Positions 53,052 through 61,729 of a stretch of 64,000 nucleotides of DNA are shown here, piece after piece. The notes below the pieces were generated by a model. The model saw only the letters and a list, made by a program, of their open reading frames with translations, was not told the origin of the DNA and searched no databases. This DNA comes from GCA-2697345 sp002697345 (lineage in GTDB: Bacteria; Pseudomonadota; Alphaproteobacteria; Rhodobacterales; Rhodobacteraceae). Positions within the stretch are counted from its first letter, which is position 1. Each line of letters starts with the position of its first letter. Where the stretch lies: contig CALSNB010000001.1 in assembly GCA_943787605.1 (NCBI GenBank), positions 62,001 to 126,000 on the forward strand, written 5' to 3'. Both the position numbers and the translations under genes were made by a program.

Positions 53052-53929
53052 CCTTTTACTGCTCCTGCTGTAAGACCGCTTACAATCTGACGTTGAAAAA
53101 ACATTACTAAAATAAATAATGGTGCAGTTGCAGAGACTACTGCCGCGACAGCGAACATAACATTACCTTCAACTTGTGTGGTGCCTAAAAAGCTAGCAAT
53201 TTTTGGAACCATTGTTTGATTACTATTGTTCAACAATGTAGCTGTTACGGTGAAATCATTATAAGCAAGTAAAAATGAAAATAGCCCTGTAGTAATTACA
53301 CCTGGCCACATTACTGGCACGATAACGCGTCTAAATGCTTGAAATCTAGTGCACCCATCAACCATTGCACTCTCATCTAGATCTTTAGGAATATTAAGAA
53401 AGAAACTATGCAACATCCATAATGTAAACGGTTGATTGATGGCAACCATAACGATTATGGCAGTTGGTAAATGCCCCCATAGGTTCCATTCGAAAAAAGG
53501 TAGTAAGTAACCTGATACTAACGTAATGTGTGGCATTGCTCGAAATACTAAGGCTAACATCAAAAGGTAGAACGCGTATTTCTTGCCTGAGCGGGCCAAT
53601 GCATAGCCGCCCAGAGTCCCTAATGTGAGTGATATTATGACTACTGAAACCACAACAATCATGGTATTTAATGCCGCTTGCCAAAAAGACTTAGTAATCC
53701 AAGCACCATGATAACCATCACCTGTAAAGGATGAACCAGTTTCGATTTGAGTGCGTAACCCACTTATTGCATATGCCCAGTCTGCCTTTGAGAAGAAGTC
53801 GCCTTGGACTTTAAAGGAGCCCCACATAGTCCACAAAAAGGGGAAACCCGCCAGCATAATCCAAAACAAAACAAAAACCCAAATTAGAGCAGTAAACGAT
53901 TTTGAACGTCGGTGAATAAGCTCAGACAT
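53048..53929 (-). CDS. Carbohydrate-type ABC transporter permease (MalG/UgpE-like)
   Basis: A 293-residue membrane protein with about six transmembrane segments. The EAA loop is seen as LDESAMVDGCTRFQAFRRVIVPVMWPG, typical of the CUT1 sugar family. It shares one base with the MalF-like gene upstream and overlaps the SnoaL gene downstream. It forms the channel with the other permease. Confidence 0.88.
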   Translation of the reverse strand: MSELIHRRSKSFTALIWVFVLFWIMLAGFPFLWTMWGSFKVQGDFFSKADWAYAISGLRTQIETGSSFTGDGYHGAWITKSFWQAALNTMIVVVSVVIISLTLGTLGGYALARSGKKYAFYLLMLALVFRAMPHITLVSGYLLPFFEWNLWGHLPTAIIVMVAINQPFTLWMLHSFFLNIPKDLDESAMVDGCTRFQAFRRVIVPVMWPGVITTGLFSFLLAYNDFTVTATLLNNSNQTMVPKIASFLGTTQVEGNVMFAVAAVVSATAPLFILVMFFQRQIVSGLTAGAVKG

Positions 53930-54960
53930 TAGACAGCTTTCCTATTAAAATCATTCCACGTTCTAATTAGAACTGGGATAAGTAAAACTGCGACGCCCAA
54001 GATTGTTAACACTGATGTAGCACCAGCAGACCCAAAGAACGTACCTTCTCCACCAGCTAGATCATTGTAAATAATCCATGAAAGGGAAGTTGCGCTAGCT
54101 TGAGCAGAGAATCCAACAATAGGTTCAAAAACTCTAAAATTATCCATTAATTGAATTAAAGAAATAAAAACTATAAGCGGCACTAGGTGTGGTAAAACGA
54201 CATAGCGGGTGCGTTCCCAACGTGAAGCACCATCTATCATTGCTGCTTCAATTGTTTCGGACGGAACAGTTTGCAGGCCTGCGTAAAAGACAATGAAAGC
54301 AAAGGGCGCAGAATGCCAAACACCGTAAATAATTAACATTATCCAAGTTAAAGCTGGTGAGGCTTTCAAAGATAAATTTGGATCATCAAGAAGCCACTGT
54401 AAGCTAGCTCCAAGAATACCTTTAGAGTCAATCATCCAAAATAAAATTAAAGATCCAATTAATGGTGTTACGATCATAGGTAAAAGTGAAACAAAAATAG
54501 TGGGACCCTTTAGTTTTTTTGGTAAACTATTCACACCAAGAGCGATAAAGAAACCGAGCAGTAGAACTAGAGGCGTTACTATAAACGTATAAGTGAGGGT
54601 AAAAGCGAGAGCACGATAAAAAGGTAAGTTGTAGACTTTACTAAAATAAATACTCCAATTAGCACTGTCATTCCAAGCAGACTTTAATTCAGTGACGGCA
54701 AGATGATTGCGGTTTGTGTATGTGCCAAAGCCGTTGAACTTACCTAAAGGTTTCTCTTCCTTTAATTGTGAAGTTGCGGCAACATCAATTTGTACTTCGT
54801 CTTTACATCCAAAGGGCCCACAGCTTTTCACTTCCTTTAGTACTGCGCCGTGCTCAATATATAATGATTGAATGAACACAGAACCGATTGGTAGTGCAAT
54901 AAAAAGTACCATCGCCACAAGTGACGGAAGAATAAACCAAAAGAAGGTACGGTTTTTCAT
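53929..54960 (-). CDS. Carbohydrate-type ABC transporter permease (MalF/UgpA-like)
   Basis: A 343-residue membrane protein. After the first helix (FWFILPSLVAMVLFIALPIG) there is a long periplasmic loop of about 80 residues with two cysteines (CGPFGC), as in MalF-type subunits, then six helices with the EAA loop IEAAMIDGASRWERTRYVVLPHL. It is the first membrane subunit after the binding-protein gene; a stem-loop lies between. Confidence 0.88.
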   Translation of the reverse strand: MKNRTFFWFILPSLVAMVLFIALPIGSVFIQSLYIEHGAVLKEVKSCGPFGCKDEVQIDVAATSQLKEEKPLGKFNGFGTYTNRNHLAVTELKSAWNDSANWSIYFSKVYNLPFYRALAFTLTYTFIVTPLVLLLGFFIALGVNSLPKKLKGPTIFVSLLPMIVTPLIGSLILFWMIDSKGILGASLQWLLDDPNLSLKASPALTWIMLIIYGVWHSAPFAFIVFYAGLQTVPSETIEAAMIDGASRWERTRYVVLPHLVPLIVFISLIQLMDNFRVFEPIVGFSAQASATSLSWIIYNDLAGGEGTFFGSAGATSVLTILGVAVLLIPVLIRTWNDFNRKAV

Positions 54961-54989
54961 TTTTAATGCCTATTAAAGATTCTTATTTA

Positions 54990-55011
54990 GGGAAGGGGTG
55001 TCCCCCTTCCC
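54990..55011 (-). terminator. GC-rich stem-loop after the binding-protein gene
   Basis: GGGAAGGGG at 54990-54998 pairs with CCCCTTCCC at 55003-55011, a 9-bp stem in the minus transcript just after the binding-protein stop codon (55022). No T-run follows, so it more likely protects the upstream mRNA end than stops transcription. This would raise the level of binding protein relative to permeases. Confidence 0.6.
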
Positions 55012-55021
55012 CATAGGTATC

Positions 55022-56257
55022 TTATTTTAAGAAACCTTTTTCTGTAGCTGCAGCAGTATACGCAGCCTCGACATCTGATAAAGCCTGTTCAGCACTTTCA
55101 GATCCCTGCAAGAAGTCTGAGATTTCAGAACCTAGTGCGGAGTGTAATGTACCCATGAATGGTAACATTGGATATGGTGCAGCTCCACCGGCTGCTGTGG
55201 CAGAAACACCAGCAGATGCTTTACTTGGTGTATAACCTTTGCCCAACCAAACAGCAGCAGCATTATTTGCTGCTATTACTTCAGGTGAAATACCATGCAT
55301 TAAAGCTACAAATGTTGCCTCTGCATCCTCGTCGGATATGTTTGCTGAAATAGATATACCATCCCACCAAAGAGTTGACGCTGGACGTGATTTTCCACCC
55401 CAGGTTGGTGCGCTAGAAAGAACAGTTGATGACTCTACAGCCTCACTTGAACCTTCACCATCCATCACTGCTCCACCACGGGAACCCCACATTGTAGCTA
55501 GTGCTAGATTACCTGCTTCCCATTCTGCTTGTGTAGCATTTGAGTCGAAGGTCATGAAATCTGGATGAGAGTATGCAACTAATGATTTTAGCATGTTTAG
55601 TGTTGCAACACCGTGTGCATTATTTACAGCAACTTCTGCAGTTCCGGGTTTAAAGAAATCACCGCCAGTACCCATGTACATATTGACAAATTCTTCTCCA
55701 AGGTTCCAACCAGCTTTTGTATTTAAAGCTACAGGATAATCCATCAAACCAGCAGATCTGATTGCTTTTGCTGCAGCTAGAACGTCTTCATAGGTTGCAG
55801 GAATACTGCTTACGCCTGCTTTTTCTAGGATGTCAGACCGAGAAAATAAATGCTGCGCGTTTGCCATAAATGCAACAGCCATAATTTTACCGTCTACTGT
55901 AACCATTTGGCTTGGATTTAAGCCTCCACCATGCTTTGCAACCAAGTCATCCAAAGAACGTACTAGACCGTCGTTCATAAGGGTTACTAATGTAGAGTTA
56001 CTAGTAATTACTGAGGTATACTCAGCTGGGTTAGCTGTAAGAGCCGCTACCATAATATCTTTGTGATCTTTAGTGAGGTTTGTTTTTACCGTTACACCGT
56101 CGCCAGCACAAGTACTTGCTCCAGCTGTCACAGCTTGGATTGCTGGAAAGTCATTTGAAAGAACATTGACGTTACCAGAAGAAATTCCACACCCCGCCAT
56201 TGCTGTATTACCTAGCATGATGAATGCTCCGGCTAACATTACTTTTTTTAGAAACAT
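55022..56257 (-). CDS. Sugar-type ABC transporter solute-binding protein
   Basis: 411 residues from the ATG at 56257, which has AAGGAGAAAAAG just before it; an upstream ATG at 56317 would precede the signal. MFLKKVMLAGAFIMLGNTAMAG is the signal peptide. The mature protein has the pattern of extracellular family 1 binding proteins (GNLALATMWGSRGGAVMDGEG; WWDGISISANI). The two N-terminal cysteines (GCGISSG and STCAGD) might form a disulfide. It belongs with the MalFGK-type genes around it. Confidence 0.85.
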   Translation of the reverse strand: MFLKKVMLAGAFIMLGNTAMAGCGISSGNVNVLSNDFPAIQAVTAGASTCAGDGVTVKTNLTKDHKDIMVAALTANPAEYTSVITSNSTLVTLMNDGLVRSLDDLVAKHGGGLNPSQMVTVDGKIMAVAFMANAQHLFSRSDILEKAGVSSIPATYEDVLAAAKAIRSAGLMDYPVALNTKAGWNLGEEFVNMYMGTGGDFFKPGTAEVAVNNAHGVATLNMLKSLVAYSHPDFMTFDSNATQAEWEAGNLALATMWGSRGGAVMDGEGSSEAVESSTVLSSAPTWGGKSRPASTLWWDGISISANISDEDAEATFVALMHGISPEVIAANNAAAVWLGKGYTPSKASAGVSATAAGGAAPYPMLPFMGTLHSALGSEISDFLQGSESAEQALSDVEAAYTAAATEKGFLK

Positions 56258-56307
56258 CTTTTTCTCCTTGTTATCATGGGAAATGACCAAAATGACCATT
56301 TCTCCGT

Positions 56308-56348
56308 TAATCCCCATTATGGGGGTCGTCTAAAGGGGATTAATCCCC
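56308..56348 (-). repeat. Overlapping inverted repeats between ATPase and binding-protein genes
   Basis: TTAATCCCC at 56308-56315 can pair with GGGGATTAA at 56335-56343. The alternative hairpins CCCCATTATGGGG (56312-56324) and GGGGATTAATCCCC (56335-56348) use the same bases. The last one overlaps the ATPase stop codon. Such mutually exclusive folds may set read-through into the binding-protein gene; no ligand or protein is known. Confidence 0.45.
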
Positions 56349-57389
56349 AATTCGCGCACCTGTTTTGGTGTCAAACAAATGGCAAATCTCTTTGGGTACT
56401 GAAATGTGAACCATGTCACCAATTTTTACCCGATAATCTTTGTGAGCCTTGATAGAAACAAGTTCATCATTAACACGTACTGTAATCATTGTGGCGTCAC
56501 CTAATAATTCCATTGTGTAGACTGCGGCGTGGATATCACCGCCCTCAGTCACGGTGCTTGCATCTTCAGCACGGAATCCCAATTGAGCAGGCTGATTTTG
56601 AGCATTAAGCCCTTCGACTTTTAGGTCGCCGCCTGTAAAGGTATTATTAAATAAATCTCCACTCACTAAGTTCATGGCAGGTGCTCCAATGAAGCTTGCT
56701 ACAAATGCGTTTGCTGGTCGATCATAAATTTCAGTTGGGCTACCAACCTGTTGCACAATCCCATCTTTCATAACCACTACGCGGTCGGCAAGGGTCATAG
56801 CTTCGATCTGATCATGGGTCACATATATTGTTGTGACTTTCAGTTCATGACTAAGATTTTTAATTTGAGCCCTTGTGGATACGCGAAGCTTAGCATCTAA
56901 ATTTGAAAGAGGTTCATCCATTAAAAAGACGTTAGGTTCGCGAACGATAGCACGTGCAAGCGCAACACGTTGTCTTTGACCTCCTGAAAGTTCAGCAGGT
57001 TTTCTATGTAAAAAATCATCTAACTCAACCATAGCAGAAGCTCTCATTACACGTTCTTTATGTTCAGACTCAGGAATTTTTCTTACTTTTAGTGGAAATC
57101 GAATATTCTCATAAACATTCATATTTGGATAAAGGGCGTAAGATTGGAAAACCATTGAGACATTTCGATCTTTGGGGTCGAGATCATTTACTCGCACATT
57201 ATCAATAATAATATCTCCACCAGATACCTCTTCAAGTCCAGCAATCATACGCATAGTGGTTGTCTTCCCACAACCAGACGGCCCTAAAAGTACAAGAAAC
57301 TCTTCATCTGCAATTGTTAGGTTTAAGTTTTCTACTCCTACGAATGAACCCCATCGTTTAGATAAGTTTCGAAGTTTGATTTCAGCCAT
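56340..57389 (-). CDS. Sugar-type ABC transporter ATP-binding protein (MalK/UgpC family)
   Basis: 349 residues from ATG 57389 (AGGTG 6 bases before it; GTG 57398 is less likely). Walker A GPSGCGKTTTMR, signature LSGGQRQRVALARA, Walker B VFLMDEPLSNLD and switch VTHDQIEA are present. The C-terminal regulatory TOBE region (LGFRAEDA and so on) is that of MalK-type ATPases. It leads the minus-strand operon and is preceded by the LacI-type operator. Confidence 0.92.
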   Translation of the reverse strand: MAEIKLRNLSKRWGSFVGVENLNLTIADEEFLVLLGPSGCGKTTTMRMIAGLEEVSGGDIIIDNVRVNDLDPKDRNVSMVFQSYALYPNMNVYENIRFPLKVRKIPESEHKERVMRASAMVELDDFLHRKPAELSGGQRQRVALARAIVREPNVFLMDEPLSNLDAKLRVSTRAQIKNLSHELKVTTIYVTHDQIEAMTLADRVVVMKDGIVQQVGSPTEIYDRPANAFVASFIGAPAMNLVSGDLFNNTFTGGDLKVEGLNAQNQPAQLGFRAEDASTVTEGGDIHAAVYTMELLGDATMITVRVNDELVSIKAHKDYRVKIGDMVHISVPKEICHLFDTKTGARIGD

Positions 57390-57419
57390 TGGTGGCACCT
57401 AAACAAAAATATTTCAAGA

Positions 57420-57435
57420 TTGCATACGTTTGCAA
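57420..57435. promoter_or_regulatory. LacI-type operator in the divergent promoter
   Basis: TTGCATACGTTTGCAA is a 16-bp inverted repeat with a central CG and half-sites TTGCATAC/TTGCAAAC, one mismatch, which is the classic form of LacI/GalR-family operators. It lies 31 bases before the ATPase start and 107 before the plus-strand SnoaL gene. On the minus strand TTGCAA at its edge could also be the -35 box, with TATTTT as -10 after 18 bases, so binding would block the promoter. The regulator encoded at 49114 is the obvious candidate. Confidence 0.7.
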
Positions 57436-57541
57436 AAAGACTACTATAAGGTCAAGCATTTACTGTTCTTTACATAAAAATGAGTTCATTTTGATTAAAA
57501 AATAGGTGTAATGTAGTAATTTATGGTAAAGGAAATGTTAA

Positions 57542-58543
57542 TTGACAGACTTCAGAAACGAAAAACGCCTTGTTAGAAATTACTACGAAGCACTTGATTC
57601 TTCGGAAATTGATAAAATCACAGATGTTTTAGTTGAGTTTACTGCGCAAAATTATACATGGCGTGCTTTTCACCCTTTTAATCTACAAACAGACGCAAAG
57701 GTTGTTAGTGAGATTTTCTGGCAACCTTTTCGAAAATCTATTCGACATATGCAACGTCGCATGGATATATTTTTTGCTGGAAAAAACTTTATAGATGATG
57801 GGACGTCGGTTTGGGTGTGTTCAATGGGGCATTTAATGGGATTGTTTGATGAGCCGTGGATTGGAATAAAACCGACAGAAAAAATTATTATGTTCCGTTA
57901 TGCCGAGTTTCACAAAATTGAGAATGGTAAAATTTCTGAAACAGCGTTCTATTTTGATATTCCACATCTTATGATCCAAGCTGGGTATCACCCTTTTAAA
58001 GATCCAACGGCCATGCATTTGGTGCAACCGGGTCCTGCCACTCATGATGCCTTATTATATAATGATGCTCCTGAGGCTGAAGGAAAGAAAACAATGGATG
58101 TTATGCATGCAATGATTAATGATCTAGGTACATGGCAATTGGGGCTCCCATTAGAGGAAGAGCTCGCAAGAACTTGGCATGATGATATGACCTGGTGGGG
58201 GCCAGCGGGCATTGGCGCTACCTATACAATTGAGCGGTATGCTAAACAGCATTCGGGCCCTTTTCGTGCTGCGTTTAGTGATCGGTCTGGGACGGGACAC
58301 ATTGCCCGTATAGCTGAAGGACACTATTCTGGTTTTTTTGGTTGGCCTAACTTTATAGCAAAGCCTACAGGTGGTTTTATGGGGCTCTCTCCAAGTGAAA
58401 AACTTTGTGAGTTCCGTGTTATTGATATCTATCGACGTGAAGGCAACAAACTAAAGGAGAATTGGGTATTTATTGATATACTTCACTTTTTTAAACAACA
58501 AAATATTGATATTTTAGATAATATTGAGGCTTATTTAAAATGA
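57542..58543 (+). CDS. Two-domain SnoaL-like protein
   Basis: 333 residues from TTG 57542 (AAGGAAATG before it). Two SnoaL domains: the first ends near residue 140, the second has GPAGIGATYTIERYAKQH and closes with MGLSPSEKLCEFRVIDIYRR plus ENWVFIDILHFF, the ester-cyclase-like signature. It is a paralogue of the broken protein at 50146-51193. Its stop overlaps the start of the amidohydrolase gene, so the two are coupled. It is transcribed away from the ABC operon across the shared operator. Confidence 0.75.
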   Translation: MTDFRNEKRLVRNYYEALDSSEIDKITDVLVEFTAQNYTWRAFHPFNLQTDAKVVSEIFWQPFRKSIRHMQRRMDIFFAGKNFIDDGTSVWVCSMGHLMGLFDEPWIGIKPTEKIIMFRYAEFHKIENGKISETAFYFDIPHLMIQAGYHPFKDPTAMHLVQPGPATHDALLYNDAPEAEGKKTMDVMHAMINDLGTWQLGLPLEEELARTWHDDMTWWGPAGIGATYTIERYAKQHSGPFRAAFSDRSGTGHIARIAEGHYSGFFGWPNFIAKPTGGFMGLSPSEKLCEFRVIDIYRREGNKLKENWVFIDILHFFKQQNIDILDNIEAYLK

Positions 58544-59103
58544 ATATGATTGATTCACATCACCATTTATGGGACCTAAAAGCAGTAGAGTACCCCTGGT
58601 TGAATGCTAAAGGTGTAAAGCGTTTTTTTGGTGATCCGACACCAATTCAGCGTAATTACCTGCTTGATGAGTTCAGACTTGATGCACAAAAAAATGGCTT
58701 TGGATCTTCTGTTCATATTCAGGTGGGAGCAAAAGATGGTCTTGCTGAAGCGAAGTGGGTGCAATCTATCAGTGATGCTAACCCTGATTGGCCAATGGTT
58801 CAGGTTATTTTTTGTGATCTAACTTCCCCTGATCTTGAAACTGTCCTAGACAGCTATTTAAAGCTACCGTCTGTTCGTGGTGTAAGGCAAATTATTGGCC
58901 GTGCACCAGAGGAGGATAACAAAACAGGTACCAATGATTTATTGAATTCGGAAGCACTTTTGCGAGGATTACGTAGCGTTGGTGAAAGAGGCCTTTCATT
59001 TGATTTACAACTTATTCCTGAATTGATGGAGGCCACAAGTAAGATACTGAAAGATGCGCCTAAAACGAAGAGTTGCCCTATGCCATGCGGGGTCTCCCCA
59101 TGA
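58540..59103 (+). CDS. Amidohydrolase-family lactonase, N-terminal part (frameshifted gene)
   Basis: The protein starts MNMIDSHHHLWD, the metal-binding His-x-His of COG3618 enzymes such as fuconolactonase and 2-pyrone-4,6-dicarboxylate lactonase. GVRQIIGRAPEED and GLSFDLQLIPELM are further family blocks. An extra A near 59071 throws the frame: the codons after ILKDAPKTK become nonsense and stop at 59103. Without it the sequence continues VALCHAGSPHDR in the next frame. A sugar-acid or other lactone is the expected substrate, in line with the LacI and sugar ABC genes. Confidence 0.78.
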   Translation: MNMIDSHHHLWDLKAVEYPWLNAKGVKRFFGDPTPIQRNYLLDEFRLDAQKNGFGSSVHIQVGAKDGLAEAKWVQSISDANPDWPMVQVIFCDLTSPDLETVLDSYLKLPSVRGVRQIIGRAPEEDNKTGTNDLLNSEALLRGLRSVGERGLSFDLQLIPELMEATSKILKDAPKTKSCPMPCGVSP

Positions 59104-59410
59104 TCGAACTACTAAGGGTTTGGAAATATACGCGGAGCAATTGGGCTATATGTCAAGTTTAAGTAATGTTACTTGCAAACTGTCAGGCCTTGGTATGTTT
59201 GACCATGGATGGACTACAGATTCTATTAAAACTATTATTGATATCTGTTTGAAGCAGTTTGGTGAAAATCGCTGTATGTTTGGTTCTAATTTTCCTGTTG
59301 ATAGCCTTTATTCAAATTACGACCGGCTGATTAGTAGTTATAAAGATATTATCCCAAGAGAGTGTCACTCCTCAGTTTTTGAAAAAGTAGCGCAACGTTT
59401 TTATTTCTGA
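59054..59410 (+). CDS. Amidohydrolase-family lactonase, C-terminal part (frameshifted gene)
   Basis: The real sequence starts at VALCHAGSPHDR (metal-binding His), goes through NVTCKLSGLGMFDHGW and ends with FGENRCMFGSNFPVD, which holds the last catalytic Asp. The initial ATG (MRLKRR) is produced by the frameshift and is not the true start. Together with the first part the enzyme would have about 285 residues, the usual length. Confidence 0.75.
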   Translation: MRLKRRVALCHAGSPHDRTTKGLEIYAEQLGYMSSLSNVTCKLSGLGMFDHGWTTDSIKTIIDICLKQFGENRCMFGSNFPVDSLYSNYDRLISSYKDIIPRECHSSVFEKVAQRFYF

Positions 59411-59605
59411 CTTAAAAATAATTATTATACGTAACACACTTATATATAAGTAATTTAACAGATGTGTTATAAAACAGAAAATTCCTCAACTTATTCTAAG
59501 TAGACTTGGCGTTAGTAATTTGTTAAATTTTTTTATAAATTTTTAAATTACTTGACGCTGCAGATTCTCCTGCAACCATTTTAAATTAATAAGGAATCTC
59601 GCAAA

Positions 59606-60001
59606 ATGCCTAAGATTGTTCTTCGACCAAAAACCCTCGACTTTCAACCGCGACCAACATTTCCATATTCGCCTGGTGCACGAGGTGGAAATATGGTGTT
59701 TACTGCTGGTCAAGTCGCGTGGGATCACACTGGTAATGTGATAGGTCTTAATGATGTTCGAGCACAAACTATCCAAACACTTTCAAATGTTAAAGCTGTT
59801 CTGGAGGAGGGTGGGGCTGTTCTCGGTGATGTAGTTAAGTGCAACGTCTACTTAAAGGATATGAAAGACTTTCAAATAATGAACGAAGAGTTTGCTAAAC
59901 TCTTCCCAGAAAACCCACCAGCCCGAACAACAGTACAAACACCAATGGCAGAACCAGAGATGTTAGTAGAGATCGAAGCAATAGCTTATATAGGTGAATA
60001 A
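59606..60001 (+). CDS. RidA/YjgF-family imine deaminase
   Basis: 131 residues of the RidA fold. The substrate Arg is in NPPARTTVQ, and PEMLVEIEAIAYIGE is the C-terminal block with Glu. GGNMVFTAGQVAWD opens the family sequence. RidA removes reactive enamines/imines formed by PLP enzymes. The PLP desulfhydrase/deaminase gene follows, 93 bases on, and would be a fitting source of such imines. AAGGAATCTCGCAAA precedes the ATG. Confidence 0.88.
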   Translation: MPKIVLRPKTLDFQPRPTFPYSPGARGGNMVFTAGQVAWDHTGNVIGLNDVRAQTIQTLSNVKAVLEEGGAVLGDVVKCNVYLKDMKDFQIMNEEFAKLFPENPPARTTVQTPMAEPEMLVEIEAIAYIGE

Positions 60002-60094
60002 AGTACTTAATGAAGAGGGTTTATTCCAACCTATTAAGAATAATTTTGAATAGGCTTCTATAGAACGTTTTTGGTATTAAAAAGAAATTTTGTT

Positions 60095-61099
60095 ATGTCA
60101 TATTTTCCAACAGTAAAGCTGGTTACAGATCGGACCCCCATTCAACCTCTTGCTCAACTGTCGTCACTGTTAGGGATTGATTTGTGGATAAAGCGTGATG
60201 ACCTTGCTGGAACTACTTTGGGGGGGAATAAAGCAAGGCAATTAGAATATTATCTTGGAGCAGCTGTTGCAGGGGAGGCCGATACGATTTTGATTACAGG
60301 AGCTGTGCAATCAAATTTTGTTCGAATAGCTGCGGCATCTGCTGCTAGCTTGGGTATGCAAACGGTTATTCAACTTGAAGACAGAGTGGATCGGGACGAC
60401 CTCATCTATAGGCAGTCGGGAAATGTCCTGTTGAACAGTATTTCTGGTTCACGGGTGATTTATTATCCGCATGGTGAAGATGAAAATGGTGCAGATGCTG
60501 CTTTGTTTGCTGAGGCTACAAGGCTACGCAAACAAGGAAAAACGCCGTATGTGATACCTCTTGGAATGCAAAAGCCACCACTCGGGGCACTTGGCTATAT
60601 ACATTGTGCGGAAGAGTTACAGTCTCAGGCACCAGAGTTCGACTTTGCAGTTGTCGGTTCTGGAAGTGGCTTGACACATCTTGGGCTCGTTGCTGGATTT
60701 AAGGTGACTGGGGCTAAAACTGTGACAATCGGTAGTTGTGTGCGGCGATCAGAACATCAACAATACAAAAGATTACAAGACTTGGCAGCTGCTTTTGACA
60801 AAATGCAGGAGTGTCCTGGCCGTCTCAATAAACAAGACTTTGAAGTTTGGGATGGGGCATTAGCACCAGGGTATGGTCAATTGGGCTCCGTTGCTGCCCA
60901 AGCGATGTCCCTGCTTGGCAAGTATGAAGGGCATATTGTTGACCCAACATATACCGCAAAGAGCTTTGCTGCCATTCCTGCACTGGTAATGTCGGGTCGC
61001 ATTCCTAAAGGCTCGAGGGTGGTATTTATTCACACTGGTGGGTTGGGTGCTGTCTTTGCCTACCAAGAAGATATTCGTTCGGCCCTTACTGACGTCTGA
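60095..61099 (+). CDS. PLP-dependent D-cysteine desulfhydrase / ACC deaminase family enzyme
   Basis: 334 residues from ATG 60095 (TTG 60071 would add eight residues). DLWIKRDDLAGTTLGGNKARQLEYYLG holds the PLP Lys in GGNKAR, and AVVGSGSGLTHLGLVAG is the phosphate-binding loop. ACC deaminase, D-cysteine desulfhydrase and L-cysteate sulfo-lyase (CuyA) share this fold; all release ammonia. With RidA upstream, an imine-producing deamination is the best reading. In marine alphaproteobacteria, CuyA is a real alternative. Confidence 0.82.
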   Translation: MSYFPTVKLVTDRTPIQPLAQLSSLLGIDLWIKRDDLAGTTLGGNKARQLEYYLGAAVAGEADTILITGAVQSNFVRIAAASAASLGMQTVIQLEDRVDRDDLIYRQSGNVLLNSISGSRVIYYPHGEDENGADAALFAEATRLRKQGKTPYVIPLGMQKPPLGALGYIHCAEELQSQAPEFDFAVVGSGSGLTHLGLVAGFKVTGAKTVTIGSCVRRSEHQQYKRLQDLAAAFDKMQECPGRLNKQDFEVWDGALAPGYGQLGSVAAQAMSLLGKYEGHIVDPTYTAKSFAAIPALVMSGRIPKGSRVVFIHTGGLGAVFAYQEDIRSALTDV

Positions 61100-61231
61100 A
61101 GACAAAACGTCTTACCAAACTGATCTCAAAATGCCAATTGTAATATGACCTTTGTCTAAGAACTCTTTTTGAGTGAGCAAATAGTTAATCTCTTGTAGAA
61201 GTTTTTTTCAATTATTTAATACTGATACTCT

Positions 61232-61693
61232 TTACTCACTAGGGGCCACCGTTAACTTACCAACTTCTACTTGGATAACTTTTATAGGAGTATTTTTTGC
61301 TATTGGTTTATCGCTAACCACATCCCATTGAATGCCTGAATAAAAATGTTTGATCGGTTTATTAGCAAGAATGTCAACATCTACGCTAAATCTGTAACCT
61401 ACCAAGCCGACTTCTATGTTTTTATTCGTTTTGTTTGATTGTATCTTTTTTAGAGGTTTCCATAATATTACTGCACTTAAAAGAGATAAAACTGAAACAG
61501 AGAAAATTGCTGTCATTAAGTCATTTGGTAGGACATTTATAGACATTAAGGCACCTACAACAATCATAGATAACCCAATAAAAAATAATACAAAAGTTGC
61601 GAAACCAAAAAAAATAATTTCAGCTACTAGAAGTAAAATACCTAAAAAAAGTAAGAGTTGCGAAATACTAAAAAATGAATCGATATTTTCCAT
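61232..61693 (-). CDS. NfeD-like membrane protein
   Basis: 153 residues: a hydrophobic N-terminal region with three or four spans (LLLFLGILLLVAEIIFFGF...), then a soluble OB-fold domain (VGLVGYRFSVD to IKVIQVEVGKLTVAP). This is the short NfeD form that pairs with stomatin/QmcA proteins. It comes 36 bases after the stomatin gene on the same strand, the usual order of the pair. Confidence 0.88.
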   Translation of the reverse strand: MENIDSFFSISQLLLFLGILLLVAEIIFFGFATFVLFFIGLSMIVVGALMSINVLPNDLMTAIFSVSVLSLLSAVILWKPLKKIQSNKTNKNIEVGLVGYRFSVDVDILANKPIKHFYSGIQWDVVSDKPIAKNTPIKVIQVEVGKLTVAPSE

Positions 61694-61729
61694 CTACTTA
61701 TTTTTCCTTGTTTTAGAGAAATCCTTTAA

